Source: a virus. Taken from it: 64,000 nt of DNA. The notes below the pieces were generated by a model. That model saw only the letters and a list, made by a program, of their open reading frames with translations, was not told the DNA's origin and searched no databases. The DNA lies in IMG/VR virus record IMGVR_UViG_3300025728_000008, positions 95,413-159,412 of that record; one strand, 5' to 3'. Positions 50,897 through 58,950 of this stretch are shown one piece after another; within the stretch, counting starts at the first letter, position 1, and each line of letters starts with the position of its first letter. The position numbers were made by a program, and so were the translations under genes.

Positions 50897-51874
50897 CTAG
50901 TGTGCTAATGTATCTGCATTACGTAGAAACTCTAACTTATCAAACATCTCTTGCCCAACATATCCAACTAATTTATCTCGACTAGCTTTTGGGTCAAGTA
51001 GATACATATGAAACTGAATCAGTAGCGTTGCTTTTCTGATAGTTTCTACATCAAAGTTAAGTCTTCGCATTACATGGATTGCAAGCTGTGCAGAAACATG
51101 GTCATGACCAATGAAGTTTGCATATCTTACTTTCTCACCTTTACGATTGTAAAAGCTTTTACAGAAATATTTTCCTGTATCATGAAGCAGTGCAACCCAA
51201 AGCATTAATTCTCTATCGTGTTCATGGTAATTATCAAACACTTCTTTGTAAACATAGTATGTATGTCGGCTTACTGAAAAGCTATGGTATGTAGAATCTT
51301 GTGCAAGATTTAAAATATCTTTAAACTCTCTAAAATAGAGTGCTAGTTTATCCATAATCTCATCTTCGTAAGGATTAGTTAAGACCATCCCTCGAATATT
51401 TTCCGATATTGATTCTGGAAGTTTAGCTATTTTAGGAGTGATGATTTGAATTGTATCCCAACCTTCGCTGTAAATTGGTACTTGAAGATTTTTATACATT
51501 CGGTCAATAACTTCTGGTGGTACAACTCGTGCTCTGTTTAAGTTCTGATATTTGATTACATCTAGTTCTGGTGCAACGTAGACAACTAATTTCCCAATAT
51601 TCTTAGGAAGTTGTTGTAATAGTCCTCTACGTCTTTTTCTAGAAATATTTGTAGCATCATAGATTACATCTTTACCTTCTTTTAAAGCTTCTTTAGTTCT
51701 ATTTGCCATTTCAACAAATACATCAGAGTTCTTTTCTTGGTTATTTTCATCTCCAAGAAGTTCTGCTCTAATTGCATCAGAAGAAAGATACACTGCATCT
51801 CCTACTGCTAAACTAGTTCCAAGAGTAGATTTTCCTGCTCCTGCAATTCCTACTAACATTACAAATTGTGTCAT
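50897..51874 (-). CDS. Polynucleotide kinase-like P-loop domain fused to HD phosphohydrolase
   Basis: This 325-residue fusion has an N-terminal kinase (1-150) with P-loop GIAGAGKST (9-17), D33 (SSDAIR) and the Pnkp-like DATN...R lid pattern (73-83). The HD domain (about 185-325) has H204, H231-D232 and H257/H259. T4 Pnkp pairs a similar kinase with a HAD phosphatase. Here an HD phosphohydrolase takes that place and may open 2',3'-cyclic phosphates. The start overlaps the RNA ligase stop by 4 nt (ATGA), so they form one translational unit for RNA end healing and sealing. Confidence 0.8.
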   Translation of the reverse strand: MTQFVMLVGIAGAGKSTLGTSLAVGDAVYLSSDAIRAELLGDENNQEKNSDVFVEMANRTKEALKEGKDVIYDATNISRKRRRGLLQQLPKNIGKLVVYVAPELDVIKYQNLNRARVVPPEVIDRMYKNLQVPIYSEGWDTIQIITPKIAKLPESISENIRGMVLTNPYEDEIMDKLALYFREFKDILNLAQDSTYHSFSVSRHTYYVYKEVFDNYHEHDRELMLWVALLHDTGKYFCKSFYNRKGEKVRYANFIGHDHVSAQLAIHVMRRLNFDVETIRKATLLIQFHMYLLDPKASRDKLVGYVGQEMFDKLEFLRNADTLAH

Positions 51875-53019
51875 TCAATTACCTCCAGATAATTTTTATA
51901 GTCTTTAGCAATTTGCTTTCTTACTTCCATTTCATTAATACCTTTAAAATCAAACGCTCCAAAAACAAACCCTCTTTGACTCTTATCAATCTCTTTATTT
52001 ATGTATACAGCTAAAACTTTACGTGCTTCTCGATATGTATTATGTAATTGCATCATGCTAATAGCCAATACTGCATCTAATCTTTTACCAAATGTTTCTA
52101 ATTCATCTCTAAACTCTTCTGGCATTTTAAAGATTAGACCGTCTAAATCTCCTGTAGCCCATGCTTCAAATTTAGCCTTTGTAGACAATCCATATGTAAT
52201 TCTGTGGACAGTCATATATTCATCACCTTTAACTTTGACTCGTTTATCTCCATATCGCAAAATCCAACCTTCTTCATTTGCAGATATTTCTTTTTTCATT
52301 TCCAACATCTTTTCTAGAGTTAAATCAAATTGTCTTGCAACTTTCATGTCTAATTCAAATCCTAGTTCTGTTACATATTCATAATCGTAATCTGCAAATC
52401 CTGTACCATGACTGTCTTGGAATATTGATATAGCACCCAATAAGATTAAATCTCTGACACCTCCATAATCAACAACCACACGATTAGATGGATAAATTAT
52501 TTCTACTAAGTATGTAATAGGACACGCTTTATATGTAAACCAAGAAAATGAGTCTGCATAATTTCTTTGCCATATCTTAGTGGCTTCAATAGCCTGTTCA
52601 GAGATGAAACTTCCACGAGTTGCAAATCTTATTTCATCTTTAAAGAAGTAAGAGATTCCTAGTGAGCCATCCATCTTCTCCATTACTACAGGTGTTTGAG
52701 TGAAATCAATATCTTCTTGATAATCAAGATTCTCACCATAGTTGAAGAATTTTTCAAATGGTTTTGCTAATATATAGATTATACCATTATCATTTGCTTC
52801 TGTCAAGTCTAAAATCAACCCTCTAGCACTCATTGTTTCATTGTTCCAACGTCTTTCAAATGTTGTTAACTCTGTATAGTTTAAGATTACTATGTTCTCA
52901 TCTTCTGGATGTTTATTGATTTTTATATATCCATTAATTGATTCTGCAACATACTTTAAGTAATCTTCTTGCTTCATTGTATGCAACTTACTATAAACAG
53001 CTTTTTTCAATTCGCTCAT
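51871..53019 (-). CDS. RNA ligase, T4 Rnl1-like
   Basis: This 382-residue ligase has the adenylyltransferase motif K115 (VVMEKMDGSLG), an earlier segment SARGLILDL, motif IV-like EEGWILRYG and motif V-like RVKVKGDEYM, plus a helical C-terminal domain. T4 Rnl1-type ligases rejoin tRNAs cut in the anticodon loop. It is first in the operon from the promoter at 53049-53077, followed by the kinase-HD fusion, which matches the T4 Pnkp-Rnl1 tRNA-repair partnership. Confidence 0.85.
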   Translation of the reverse strand: MSELKKAVYSKLHTMKQEDYLKYVAESINGYIKINKHPEDENIVILNYTELTTFERRWNNETMSARGLILDLTEANDNGIIYILAKPFEKFFNYGENLDYQEDIDFTQTPVVMEKMDGSLGISYFFKDEIRFATRGSFISEQAIEATKIWQRNYADSFSWFTYKACPITYLVEIIYPSNRVVVDYGGVRDLILLGAISIFQDSHGTGFADYDYEYVTELGFELDMKVARQFDLTLEKMLEMKKEISANEEGWILRYGDKRVKVKGDEYMTVHRITYGLSTKAKFEAWATGDLDGLIFKMPEEFRDELETFGKRLDAVLAISMMQLHNTYREARKVLAVYINKEIDKSQRGFVFGAFDFKGINEMEVRKQIAKDYKNYLEVIE

Positions 53020-53048
53020 TCAATCATCTCCCTTAACTTTGTATTATC

Positions 53049-53077
53049 ATTATATCATTATTTTTTGTTTTCGTCAA
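53049..53077 (-). promoter_or_regulatory. Consensus phage promoter for RNA-repair operon
   Basis: On the minus strand, TTGACG (53077-53072), 17-nt spacer AAAACAAAAAATAATGA and TATAAT (53054-53049). It gives a leader of about 22 nt. Confidence 0.9.
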
Positions 53078-53113
53078 CACTTATTTGCAATATTTTTTTA
53101 TATTGCTAGAACA

Positions 53114-53139
53114 ATTGGATTAGAATAATCTAATCCAAT
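53114..53139 (-). terminator. Stem-loop at end of subtilase gene
   Basis: ATTGGATTAG and its complement form a perfect 10-bp stem (53114-53123 with 53130-53139), with the stop codon inside. The following minus strand bases (TTGTTCTAGC) lack a true U-tract. A second, 7-bp hairpin follows (53087-53106). Confidence 0.5.
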
Positions 53140-53987
53140 AATTTTGATAAGTCCATTACTCCATAACCATAATCATATCTATGGTCTCCTAAAGACATTA
53201 TTTTCTCTTTAACTTGTTTGTTATTAAGCTCAATACCTTTTTTACGATTGTGAGATATTAATAAAGCAATAGCTCCTGCTACGATAGGGGAAGCCATAGA
53301 TGTTCCAGACATGAGTGCATATTTCCCGTCTTTAAACGTACTAAAGATATCTAAAGCAGGTGCAGTTACATCTACTTGTTTTCCTCTGTTTGAGAATGAT
53401 AAATGTTTCAATTCTGAATCCACTCCGCCAACAGCAATTACTTCATTCATAAAAGCAGGATAATCTGGTTCTGGTAATCCCATGTTTCCTACAGCACATA
53501 CAATTGTAATTCCTTTTGCATATGCATCATGAAGACGTTGTTCTAAGTGTAAAGGAAGCCCTCCACGAATACCTAGACTCATACATAATATATCTACCTC
53601 AAAATTCATTGCTAATGTGATACCATCCAAAACAGAAGCCATAGTACCATCACCATTTTCATTTAATACTTTTGCAACGTAAAGGTCAACATCTGGTGCG
53701 ACCCCTGTTTTATTACCTGCAATTAATCCTGCAACATGTGTTCCATGACCATAATCATCTTTAATGTCAGTAGTCTTTTTCATCATATCCATACCATATT
53801 TCAATTTACCTTTTAGTTCTGGATGGTCTACATCCATTCCAGTATCAATTACCATTATCTTGACACCTTCACCTTTTGTATACTGCCAAGCATGAGGGGC
53901 ATTGATTGCTTTCAATCCCCAATCTATTTCAAAACCTTCTGGTAATTCATCATACGTCTTTATCTGGTTCTTGTTTTTGTTCATCAT
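53130..53987 (-). CDS. Intracellular subtilisin-like serine protease
   Basis: This protein of 285 residues has the complete S8 catalytic set. Numbered from an alternative upstream ATG at 53996, they are D51 (VIDTGMD), H84 (GHGTHVAG), N171 (CAVGNMG) and S233 (GTSMASP). There is no signal peptide, so it should act in the cytoplasm like Bacillus ISP proteases, with only a short N-terminal extension. A phage copy is unusual. It may process phage proteins or degrade host proteins. ATG 53987 lies 9 nt after AAGGTGG. It overlaps the preceding gene. Confidence 0.9.
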   Translation of the reverse strand: MMNKNKNQIKTYDELPEGFEIDWGLKAINAPHAWQYTKGEGVKIMVIDTGMDVDHPELKGKLKYGMDMMKKTTDIKDDYGHGTHVAGLIAGNKTGVAPDVDLYVAKVLNENGDGTMASVLDGITLAMNFEVDILCMSLGIRGGLPLHLEQRLHDAYAKGITIVCAVGNMGLPEPDYPAFMNEVIAVGGVDSELKHLSFSNRGKQVDVTAPALDIFSTFKDGKYALMSGTSMASPIVAGAIALLISHNRKKGIELNNKQVKEKIMSLGDHRYDYGYGVMDLSKLLD

Positions 53988-54183
53988 AAGAGTCATCCAC
54001 CTTTTTCATTTGTTGCATAATTATGTATTCATGATGCAATATTTCTTTCATTTTTGCACATTTAGGACAATAGATGACATAGACGGGTTGAATGGAATAT
54101 CCAACCCCATCATCTATATCCTTCTTATATGTATGTAATAACTTGTAGTCATGGTTACAAAACCATCTTTTTAAAAATCTCAT
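53950..54183 (-). CDS. Small zinc-ribbon-like protein
   Basis: This 77-residue protein has an N-terminal basic segment with CNHDYK and a CPKC pair (residues 39-42), which may bind zinc with the His residues, then a charged tail (EQKQEPDKDV). It overlaps the start of the subtilase gene by about 40 nt and may be coupled to it. The function is unknown. Confidence 0.55.
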   Translation of the reverse strand: MRFLKRWFCNHDYKLLHTYKKDIDDGVGYSIQPVYVIYCPKCAKMKEILHHEYIIMQQMKKVDDSYDEQKQEPDKDV

Positions 54184-54194
54184 TATATACGCTC

Positions 54195-54638
54195 CTATCT
54201 GGCAGTTGTTAGAGCAGAAAGGGATTTACCCAATACTGCAAAGAATGTGACAACTAAAGGTGCGGGATTAGAAGTCAATCCTTTATCAAATGACTTTAAA
54301 TTTTCTTTTAAATTTTGTCCTGCCTGTTCTATGTATGTAGTTTCTTTTACTTGTTCTTGCTTATGTATGGGTTTACTTTCTAACTTGAATTTCATAGTAT
54401 GTAATTCTCTAATCTTGCCATCTTGTTCCACTATGGTTTTCTCCAGACTATGAGTGTACTCAGTCATTTGTTCAATCTTGTTATTTTGTTTATCTACACG
54501 TTTCGCCAAGACATCAACTTTACCCATCAAATTCATTATGTTTGCCAATAGTGCGATTAAGATTCCTAATGTTATAAATATTAATAGTGCTTTGTTGATG
54601 AATTTACGAAACCTGCTTTCACGGTTTCGCTTCTTCAT
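54195..54638 (-). CDS. Membrane-anchored coiled-coil protein
   Basis: This 147-residue protein starts at ATG 54638, directly after the previous stop with AAAGGG as ribosome binding site; the open frame runs farther up but lies within the gene upstream. A basic N-terminus (MKKRNRESRFRKFINK) is followed by a membrane segment (about 18-40), a coiled-coil (45-90) and a second weak hydrophobic C-terminus (PAPLVVTFFAVLG). It may be a host-membrane or exclusion protein. Confidence 0.55.
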   Translation of the reverse strand: MKKRNRESRFRKFINKALLIFITLGILIALLANIMNLMGKVDVLAKRVDKQNNKIEQMTEYTHSLEKTIVEQDGKIRELHTMKFKLESKPIHKQEQVKETTYIEQAGQNLKENLKSFDKGLTSNPAPLVVTFFAVLGKSLSALTTAR

Positions 54639-54642
54639 ACTA

Positions 54643-55242
54643 TCATCCCTTTCTTCTTTGGTCTGATTCAAGCGGTGCAAGTTCTCTAAGTGTTGATTTG
54701 AATCTGTTATATCGTGGTTGAAACTCATCTTTAATTGTGTCCCAATCATTCATTGACATAACTCTATCATAGTAAAGATTTGCACATTTATAATCAACAA
54801 TTGCTCCATATTTAGCAATCTGAATACCAAACATTACAATTCTAATTGAGTGAAACATGCTTTTCTTACCTATGTATACTTCACCATCATTTAGTTTCTT
54901 TTTGCATTTAACAAAACTGTTTGAAGATTTTGCTGAAATATCTCTTCGTAGTTTCTCTAAATCTAATTCAAAATGTTTTGAATATTCATCATCTGGGTCT
55001 TGGAATATACATTCAAGGTAACTAATGTGATGTTCTTTAATACGTTTGATGAATAAGTGCTCACTAACTACATGGACAGATACATTACCACATTCAAATG
55101 TATAATCAAGTTTTGTATCTTTTGTATCTGCTATTGCCATGAAATCATAATCTGACTTTTCGTTTGCAGTCCCATAAACTCTAGAGCCATATGGATAAAT
55201 TTTAATTATTGGTTCTTTAATTGTGTTTGTAATTTCCCACAT
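54643..55242 (-). CDS. Polymerase-beta-type nucleotidyltransferase, RlaP-like
   Basis: This 199-residue protein has the minimal nucleotidyltransferase motif YPYGSRVYGTANEKSDYDF (residues 16-34), with G19-S20 and metal-binding D31 and D33, and a helical C-terminus. It resembles the RlaP/YcgL family (PF10127), found with RNA ligase and repair genes in bacteria and phages. It may add nucleotides or adenylate RNA ends. It lies about 1.6 kb upstream of the Rnl1-kinase operon, which fits a repair function. Confidence 0.75.
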   Translation of the reverse strand: MWEITNTIKEPIIKIYPYGSRVYGTANEKSDYDFMAIADTKDTKLDYTFECGNVSVHVVSEHLFIKRIKEHHISYLECIFQDPDDEYSKHFELDLEKLRRDISAKSSNSFVKCKKKLNDGEVYIGKKSMFHSIRIVMFGIQIAKYGAIVDYKCANLYYDRVMSMNDWDTIKDEFQPRYNRFKSTLRELAPLESDQRRKG

Positions 55243-55263
55243 CTTATCACCTCTTATGTTATT

Positions 55264-55575
55264 TTAAAGAATTACGTCCCAAACTTTACCATCTTCATCT
55301 ATGTATTCAACTACCAATTCGTCTAATGTGTGACATCTCATATCATTCCCAGATGGAATCCATAGCCATTCAGCAGGAAAATCTTCTAGTTCATGACTCC
55401 CACTAAAATTATCTTCAAGGTTTTTTACTTCTGCATAAACCTCTTTATCAAAGTCTTTCTTGCTAAAGTATTCTGTTCGTGTGCTGTAGTCACCATCATT
55501 ATAATCACCTGTGATTGATACTTTAAATTGATTGCGATTGTGGTCTTTCTTTTCAACTAATGTGTATTTTGTCAT
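55264..55575 (-). CDS. Unknown acidic protein
   Basis: This 103-residue protein is acidic and beta-rich at its N-terminus (YTLVEKKDHNRNQFKVSITG) and C-terminus (LVVEYIDEDGKVWDVI). No motif is recognised. It is the first gene downstream of a family promoter at 55607-55635, followed by the RlaP-like gene. Confidence 0.5.
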   Translation of the reverse strand: MTKYTLVEKKDHNRNQFKVSITGDYNDGDYSTRTEYFSKKDFDKEVYAEVKNLEDNFSGSHELEDFPAEWLWIPSGNDMRCHTLDELVVEYIDEDGKVWDVIL

Positions 55576-55606
55576 TTAACATCTCTCCCTTTAACTTGAT
55601 AATCTT

Positions 55607-55635
55607 ATTATATCATTAATTTTTGTGTTTGTAAA
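55607..55635 (-). promoter_or_regulatory. Phage promoter before RlaP-like operon
   Basis: On the minus strand, TTTACA (55635-55630), 17-nt spacer ending TAATGA and TATAAT (55612-55607). Confidence 0.87.
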
Positions 55636-55642
55636 CAGTTTT

Positions 55643-56056
55643 TTATAATTTAAAGAAATCTGTTTTTAGAAATGCTACAGGTGAATCAACAATTCTACTA
55701 GTTCTGTCAAATTGTTTTAGATAGTATGCTATCTCTCGTACATCTGCTCTTGATAAATTAATAAGCTTTACATATTCTGGCTTCCCGTCAACACAAACCA
55801 CTGCCCAACTCTCATTACCTCTAGGGTCATGGTCAACAGCTATTTTGAAATTCTTTAAGATAAACTCAATACGATGTCTTAGTTCACTATTAGTTAAGAC
55901 AATGGATTCAGTGTTTGCAACTACTCTATCATATTTCTTAGTTAAGTAAAAATAATCTTCATTAAGTTTTTCATATTTCACTCTTAATATATCATATTCA
56001 TTTTGAAGCTTAGTTATTCCTAACCAATCTCTAATTTTCTTTTTTAACCAATTCAT
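55643..56056 (-). CDS. Unknown protein with coiled-coil N-terminus
   Basis: This 137-residue protein opens with a basic segment (NWLKKKIRDWLGIT) and a coiled-coil to about residue 45. A mixed domain with DHDPRGNESWAVVCVDG and a DVREIAYYLKQF helix follows. No family is recognised. It begins 1 nt after the gene upstream and ends near the promoter at 55607-55635. Confidence 0.5.
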   Translation of the reverse strand: MNWLKKKIRDWLGITKLQNEYDILRVKYEKLNEDYFYLTKKYDRVVANTESIVLTNSELRHRIEFILKNFKIAVDHDPRGNESWAVVCVDGKPEYVKLINLSRADVREIAYYLKQFDRTSRIVDSPVAFLKTDFFKL

Positions 56057-56057
56057 A

Positions 56058-56480
56058 TTAATCCTCCTTTACTATTTTGACTCCATACATTTTCATATTC
56101 TCAAATAAAATATCTTTGTTTTCTAATGGAAACTTAATTACAGCAGTTCCATATTTGCTTTTGCCTAGCACTTCTTTTTGTAGCATTTTTAAGTCCTCAT
56201 AACTATAGCTTTCTGCATATTCATATACAAGGTCAAGTAACTTGCTTCCATCTTGATTAAAGTTTGTACGTGAAAACAGATATTCTTCTGAAACATAATC
56301 AGCTTCGATATTTGCACTTACTTCTGAATGCTTTCCATCAAGACCATGAATGTTTACAGTTCCATCAAAATCATCTTTAATTTCTTCCCATAGTTCAGCA
56401 GGAATAACAAGTTCCTCGTTGTGTTCTGCTCCACTATGGTATCCCTCTGCTTCGAATGATAATAAAACGTATTTACTCAT
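56058..56480 (-). CDS. Unknown acidic protein
   Basis: This 140-residue protein starts at ATG 56480 after AAGGAG; the upstream open codons lack a ribosome binding site. It reads as a beta-rich N-terminus (KYVLLSFEAEGYHSGAEHNE) and helical C-terminus, and is strongly acidic. No motif is recognised. Confidence 0.5.
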   Translation of the reverse strand: MSKYVLLSFEAEGYHSGAEHNEELVIPAELWEEIKDDFDGTVNIHGLDGKHSEVSANIEADYVSEEYLFSRTNFNQDGSKLLDLVYEYAESYSYEDLKMLQKEVLGKSKYGTAVIKFPLENKDILFENMKMYGVKIVKED

Positions 56481-56530
56481 ATAATCGACTCCTTTATTAG
56501 TTAATAAAATATGGATTTTATCAAGAAGAA

Positions 56531-56559
56531 AGCACAATATATAGTATACATATTGTGCT
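56531..56559 (-). terminator. Stem-loop terminator after 90-residue gene
   Basis: AGCACAATAT (56531-56540) pairs with ATATTGTGCT (56550-56559) around a 9-nt loop, and the minus strand continues TTCTTCTTG. The U-tract is broken, so termination may be partial. Confidence 0.6.
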
Positions 56560-56572
56560 TATAATACTACAT

Positions 56573-56845
56573 TTAGACACGACCCTTTTTAATATCCTCT
56601 AAGAAGTCTATATTTGAAAATAAATCTCCATTTATGCTTTTTACCAGAGTTCTAATATCATTATTTAATGCTCTTATGACTTCTTGTGAATTTGCATAAT
56701 AATCATATTTACCTTCTCTATCTTTTTCTACATGAAAGATTCCTCCTGCTAGTTCTACGAAATATGTATTTGCATTATTTTTCAATTGTCTTTCATGAAT
56801 CATTACATCTATTGGTTTACCAGTATATCTATGTAGTTTGCCCAT
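56573..56845 (-). CDS. Unknown protein
   Basis: This 90-residue protein has a beta-like first half (TYFVELAGGIFHVEKDREG) and a helical second half (VIRALNNDIRTLVKSI). No motif is recognised. It starts directly after the MBL-fold gene and may be co-expressed with it. Confidence 0.5.
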   Translation of the reverse strand: MGKLHRYTGKPIDVMIHERQLKNNANTYFVELAGGIFHVEKDREGKYDYYANSQEVIRALNNDIRTLVKSINGDLFSNIDFLEDIKKGRV

Positions 56846-56846
56846 T

Positions 56847-57572
56847 TTACATTACCCCTTTCACTACATTAAATCCCATGCTAATAGCTTCTATTTCATC
56901 AAAACTTTCATCCAAATGCATACAATATACCCGACTTCTCAACGCCTTATCTTCAACAATTAATTCATCTAATTCTCTTAATGATAGATGTACATTACCT
57001 TCATAGTCTGCACCACAAGTATCTTGATACAGTATATCAACCATTCCTGCATTAAACATTTTCAATACTTTCTCTGGGATGATATTTGCATCACCACTAT
57101 AGTAAATTCTTGTATTATGAGTATGAATTACATACCCAAAACAAGACAATTCTTTAACATGCTTTGTTTCAATTGGCATAAATGACATTCCAAAATCTTC
57201 CAAGAAGTTAAGGCTTTCTGTTTCAAATTCTTTTAAATAATATGTACTAGTCTCTACTCCCATATCAAATAGTGTATCAGCAATCATAATCTCACTTGGA
57301 GCAAGTACTGTTACAACTTTCTCTTTAACATTTCCCATACTATAATAACCATAGAAGATTAAATCTCCTAATGACCCTACGTGGTCTGGATGTGTATGTG
57401 TCATCATAACATAAATCTCTTCTACTCCATCTAATAATTTCATGTCCATGATACGATGGAATGTTGAGCTTCCACAATCAATCATAAAGAATTTATTACC
57501 TCTTTTTATGAAAGCTCCATTGTTTCCTAGTTTAGTATTAAAAGCACTTCCTGTTCCAATAAACTCAAACAT
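56847..57572 (-). CDS. Metallo-beta-lactamase-fold hydrolase
   Basis: This 241-residue protein has the MBL fold of the RNase Z/phosphodiesterase type: N-terminal FEFIGTGSAFNTK, metal motif H59-T-H61-P-D63-H64, a later His (ETKHVKEL), the SGDAN motif and a final CMHLD. There is no signal peptide. Phage MBL proteins of this type include Apyc1-like enzymes that destroy cyclic pyrimidine alarm signals, and RNase Z relatives that trim tRNA 3' ends. The sequence alone does not tell which applies. Confidence 0.8.
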   Translation of the reverse strand: MFEFIGTGSAFNTKLGNNGAFIKRGNKFFMIDCGSSTFHRIMDMKLLDGVEEIYVMMTHTHPDHVGSLGDLIFYGYYSMGNVKEKVVTVLAPSEIMIADTLFDMGVETSTYYLKEFETESLNFLEDFGMSFMPIETKHVKELSCFGYVIHTHNTRIYYSGDANIIPEKVLKMFNAGMVDILYQDTCGADYEGNVHLSLRELDELIVEDKALRSRVYCMHLDESFDEIEAISMGFNVVKGVM

Positions 57573-57584
57573 CTAATCTCTCCT

Positions 57585-57674
57585 TTATTGTGATAGTTTC
57601 TCTCCCATTGAAATTCCTAATATCAATCCTACAAAGAAAGATATTAATCCTGTTGCTAGAATTACTTCATCCAT
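57585..57674 (-). CDS. 29-residue membrane peptide
   Basis: This short frame (ATG 57674) is almost entirely one membrane helix (ILATGLISFFVGLILGISMG) with AAGGATGG before it. It lies neatly between two genes with 10 nt and 3 nt gaps. It is the smallest protein called in the window and may be a regulator of a membrane protein. Confidence 0.55.
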   Translation of the reverse strand: MDEVILATGLISFFVGLILGISMGEKLSQ

Positions 57675-57677
57675 ATA

Positions 57678-58211
57678 TTACCATCCTTCGTAATCTGTAA
57701 TGTCTTCCTGTACTTTGCAATTCTTACATTCTATTAATGTATGTGTCCCAATTCCTGTTCCTGTAAGGATATAACGTGTACTTCCTTTGCATGATGCATA
57801 ATGTTCTTTTGCAAATGTAGAAGCTTTAACTTTTTCTTTTGTAGTCATGATGTGTATAGAGTTCAATCTCATCTGATTGATTTCTTCTTCTAATTTCGCA
57901 ATTTCATCTTCTTTACGATAATCTCTAAGTTGCTGTTTAAGCTTTTCATTCTCTTCAAACACATCTGTAATTGAGTCAATGACTGTATTTAATCCTGCTC
58001 GCTGTTTATTGTTCATGAATTTTTGAATCTTCTCTTGCCATCCACTCTTTCCTTGTGGCGGTGGTGGAGGTGGTCTGTTTCCAATAGGTTTAGGTTTATG
58101 TCCTCCACTATGCATTTTACTTTGGGCTAATGGTGGGCTAGGTGCTTTCAATGTTGGCTTTCTACCTTCTACTTTAACTGTTATTGATGGTTTCTGATAA
58201 CTTCCAAACAT
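57678..58211 (-). CDS. Pro-rich protein with coiled coil and zinc ribbon
   Basis: This 177-residue protein has a disordered basic Pro-rich N-terminus (1-55, including a run of six prolines), a coiled-coil (about 75-115) and a C-terminal zinc ribbon-like segment (HYASCKGSTRYI and IECKNCKVQE). ATG 58211 lies 7 nt after AAGGAGG; ATG 58217 is too close. The Pro-rich N-terminus suggests a scaffold or partner-binding function. Confidence 0.6.
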   Translation of the reverse strand: MFGSYQKPSITVKVEGRKPTLKAPSPPLAQSKMHSGGHKPKPIGNRPPPPPPQGKSGWQEKIQKFMNNKQRAGLNTVIDSITDVFEENEKLKQQLRDYRKEDEIAKLEEEINQMRLNSIHIMTTKEKVKASTFAKEHYASCKGSTRYILTGTGIGTHTLIECKNCKVQEDITDYEGW

Positions 58212-58223
58212 GGACATTCCTCC

Positions 58224-58775
58224 TTAGCTATATTGCCAGATAATATTTTCAATAATTCCAACTGTTCCAGTCATTTTATTTCTTACATTTTTCACTACAT
58301 AATCATAATCGCTACGGTTTTTTATTTCTTTGTCGTATAATTCAATTCGTTTATTTGCTTTTTTAATACTGTCTCCACGTGATAACATATTAATCATACA
58401 ATCTTCTTTACTTGTGTATAAGAAAATTCCAACTGCATCTGGAAACACTTCTTTAACTTGTTTATATCCTTCATAGTTGACAATTATGTATGCATGATTT
58501 GTTTGAGCTTGTCGATGTTTGATTTCATCTTTTGCTATTCCATAACCATAACCATCATAAATTACAGTTTCAGCAAATTCATTTCCATCAAGTCCTCTTT
58601 TGAAAGTTTCTTCATCAATGAAGTAATACGCTTTCCCATCTTTCTCTCCTTCTCGTTTAGGTCTAGTTGTATGAGAGACACATTCTGAAAGTCTATGTGC
58701 ATTATTCTTTCTTACTTGTTCCATAACACTAGTCTTTCCTGCTCCAGACATTCCTGTTATTAAAAATAAAGTCAT
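58224..58775 (-). CDS. gmk: Guanylate kinase
   Basis: This 183-residue enzyme converts dGMP or GMP to the diphosphate with ATP. It has the P-loop GMSGAGKTS (8-16), the GMP-binding SHTTRPKREGEKDGKAYYFI (about 34-53), the E-F-A-E-T segment and the lid region with R and ELYDKEIKNRSDYDYVV. It belongs with the nucleotide genes in supplying dGTP. It is slightly shorter than host Gmk (about 204). Confidence 0.88.
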   Translation of the reverse strand: MTLFLITGMSGAGKTSVMEQVRKNNAHRLSECVSHTTRPKREGEKDGKAYYFIDEETFKRGLDGNEFAETVIYDGYGYGIAKDEIKHRQAQTNHAYIIVNYEGYKQVKEVFPDAVGIFLYTSKEDCMINMLSRGDSIKKANKRIELYDKEIKNRSDYDYVVKNVRNKMTGTVGIIENIIWQYS

Positions 58776-58787
58776 ATTACCATCCTC

Positions 58788-58946
58788 CTATAGTTTATCT
58801 AACGCAAACATAAAATTAGCAAATGAGAATACTACATTTCCTACAGACCAAAGTTTCCAGAATCGAGTATCGTTTAGAGCAAATGTTGCTCCACAAAGAA
58901 TACAATTTGCAAAATAAATTAATGCACATATAATAACCATTGTCAT
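58788..58946 (-). CDS. 52-residue membrane protein
   Basis: This small frame (ATG 58946) has two membrane segments (MTMVIICALIYFANCILCGA and WSVGNVVFSFANFMFAL) joined by a short loop. It is followed 12 nt later by guanylate kinase. It belongs with three other small membrane proteins in this stretch. The function is unknown. Confidence 0.6.
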   Translation of the reverse strand: MTMVIICALIYFANCILCGATFALNDTRFWKLWSVGNVVFSFANFMFALDKL

Positions 58947-58950
58947 ATTA

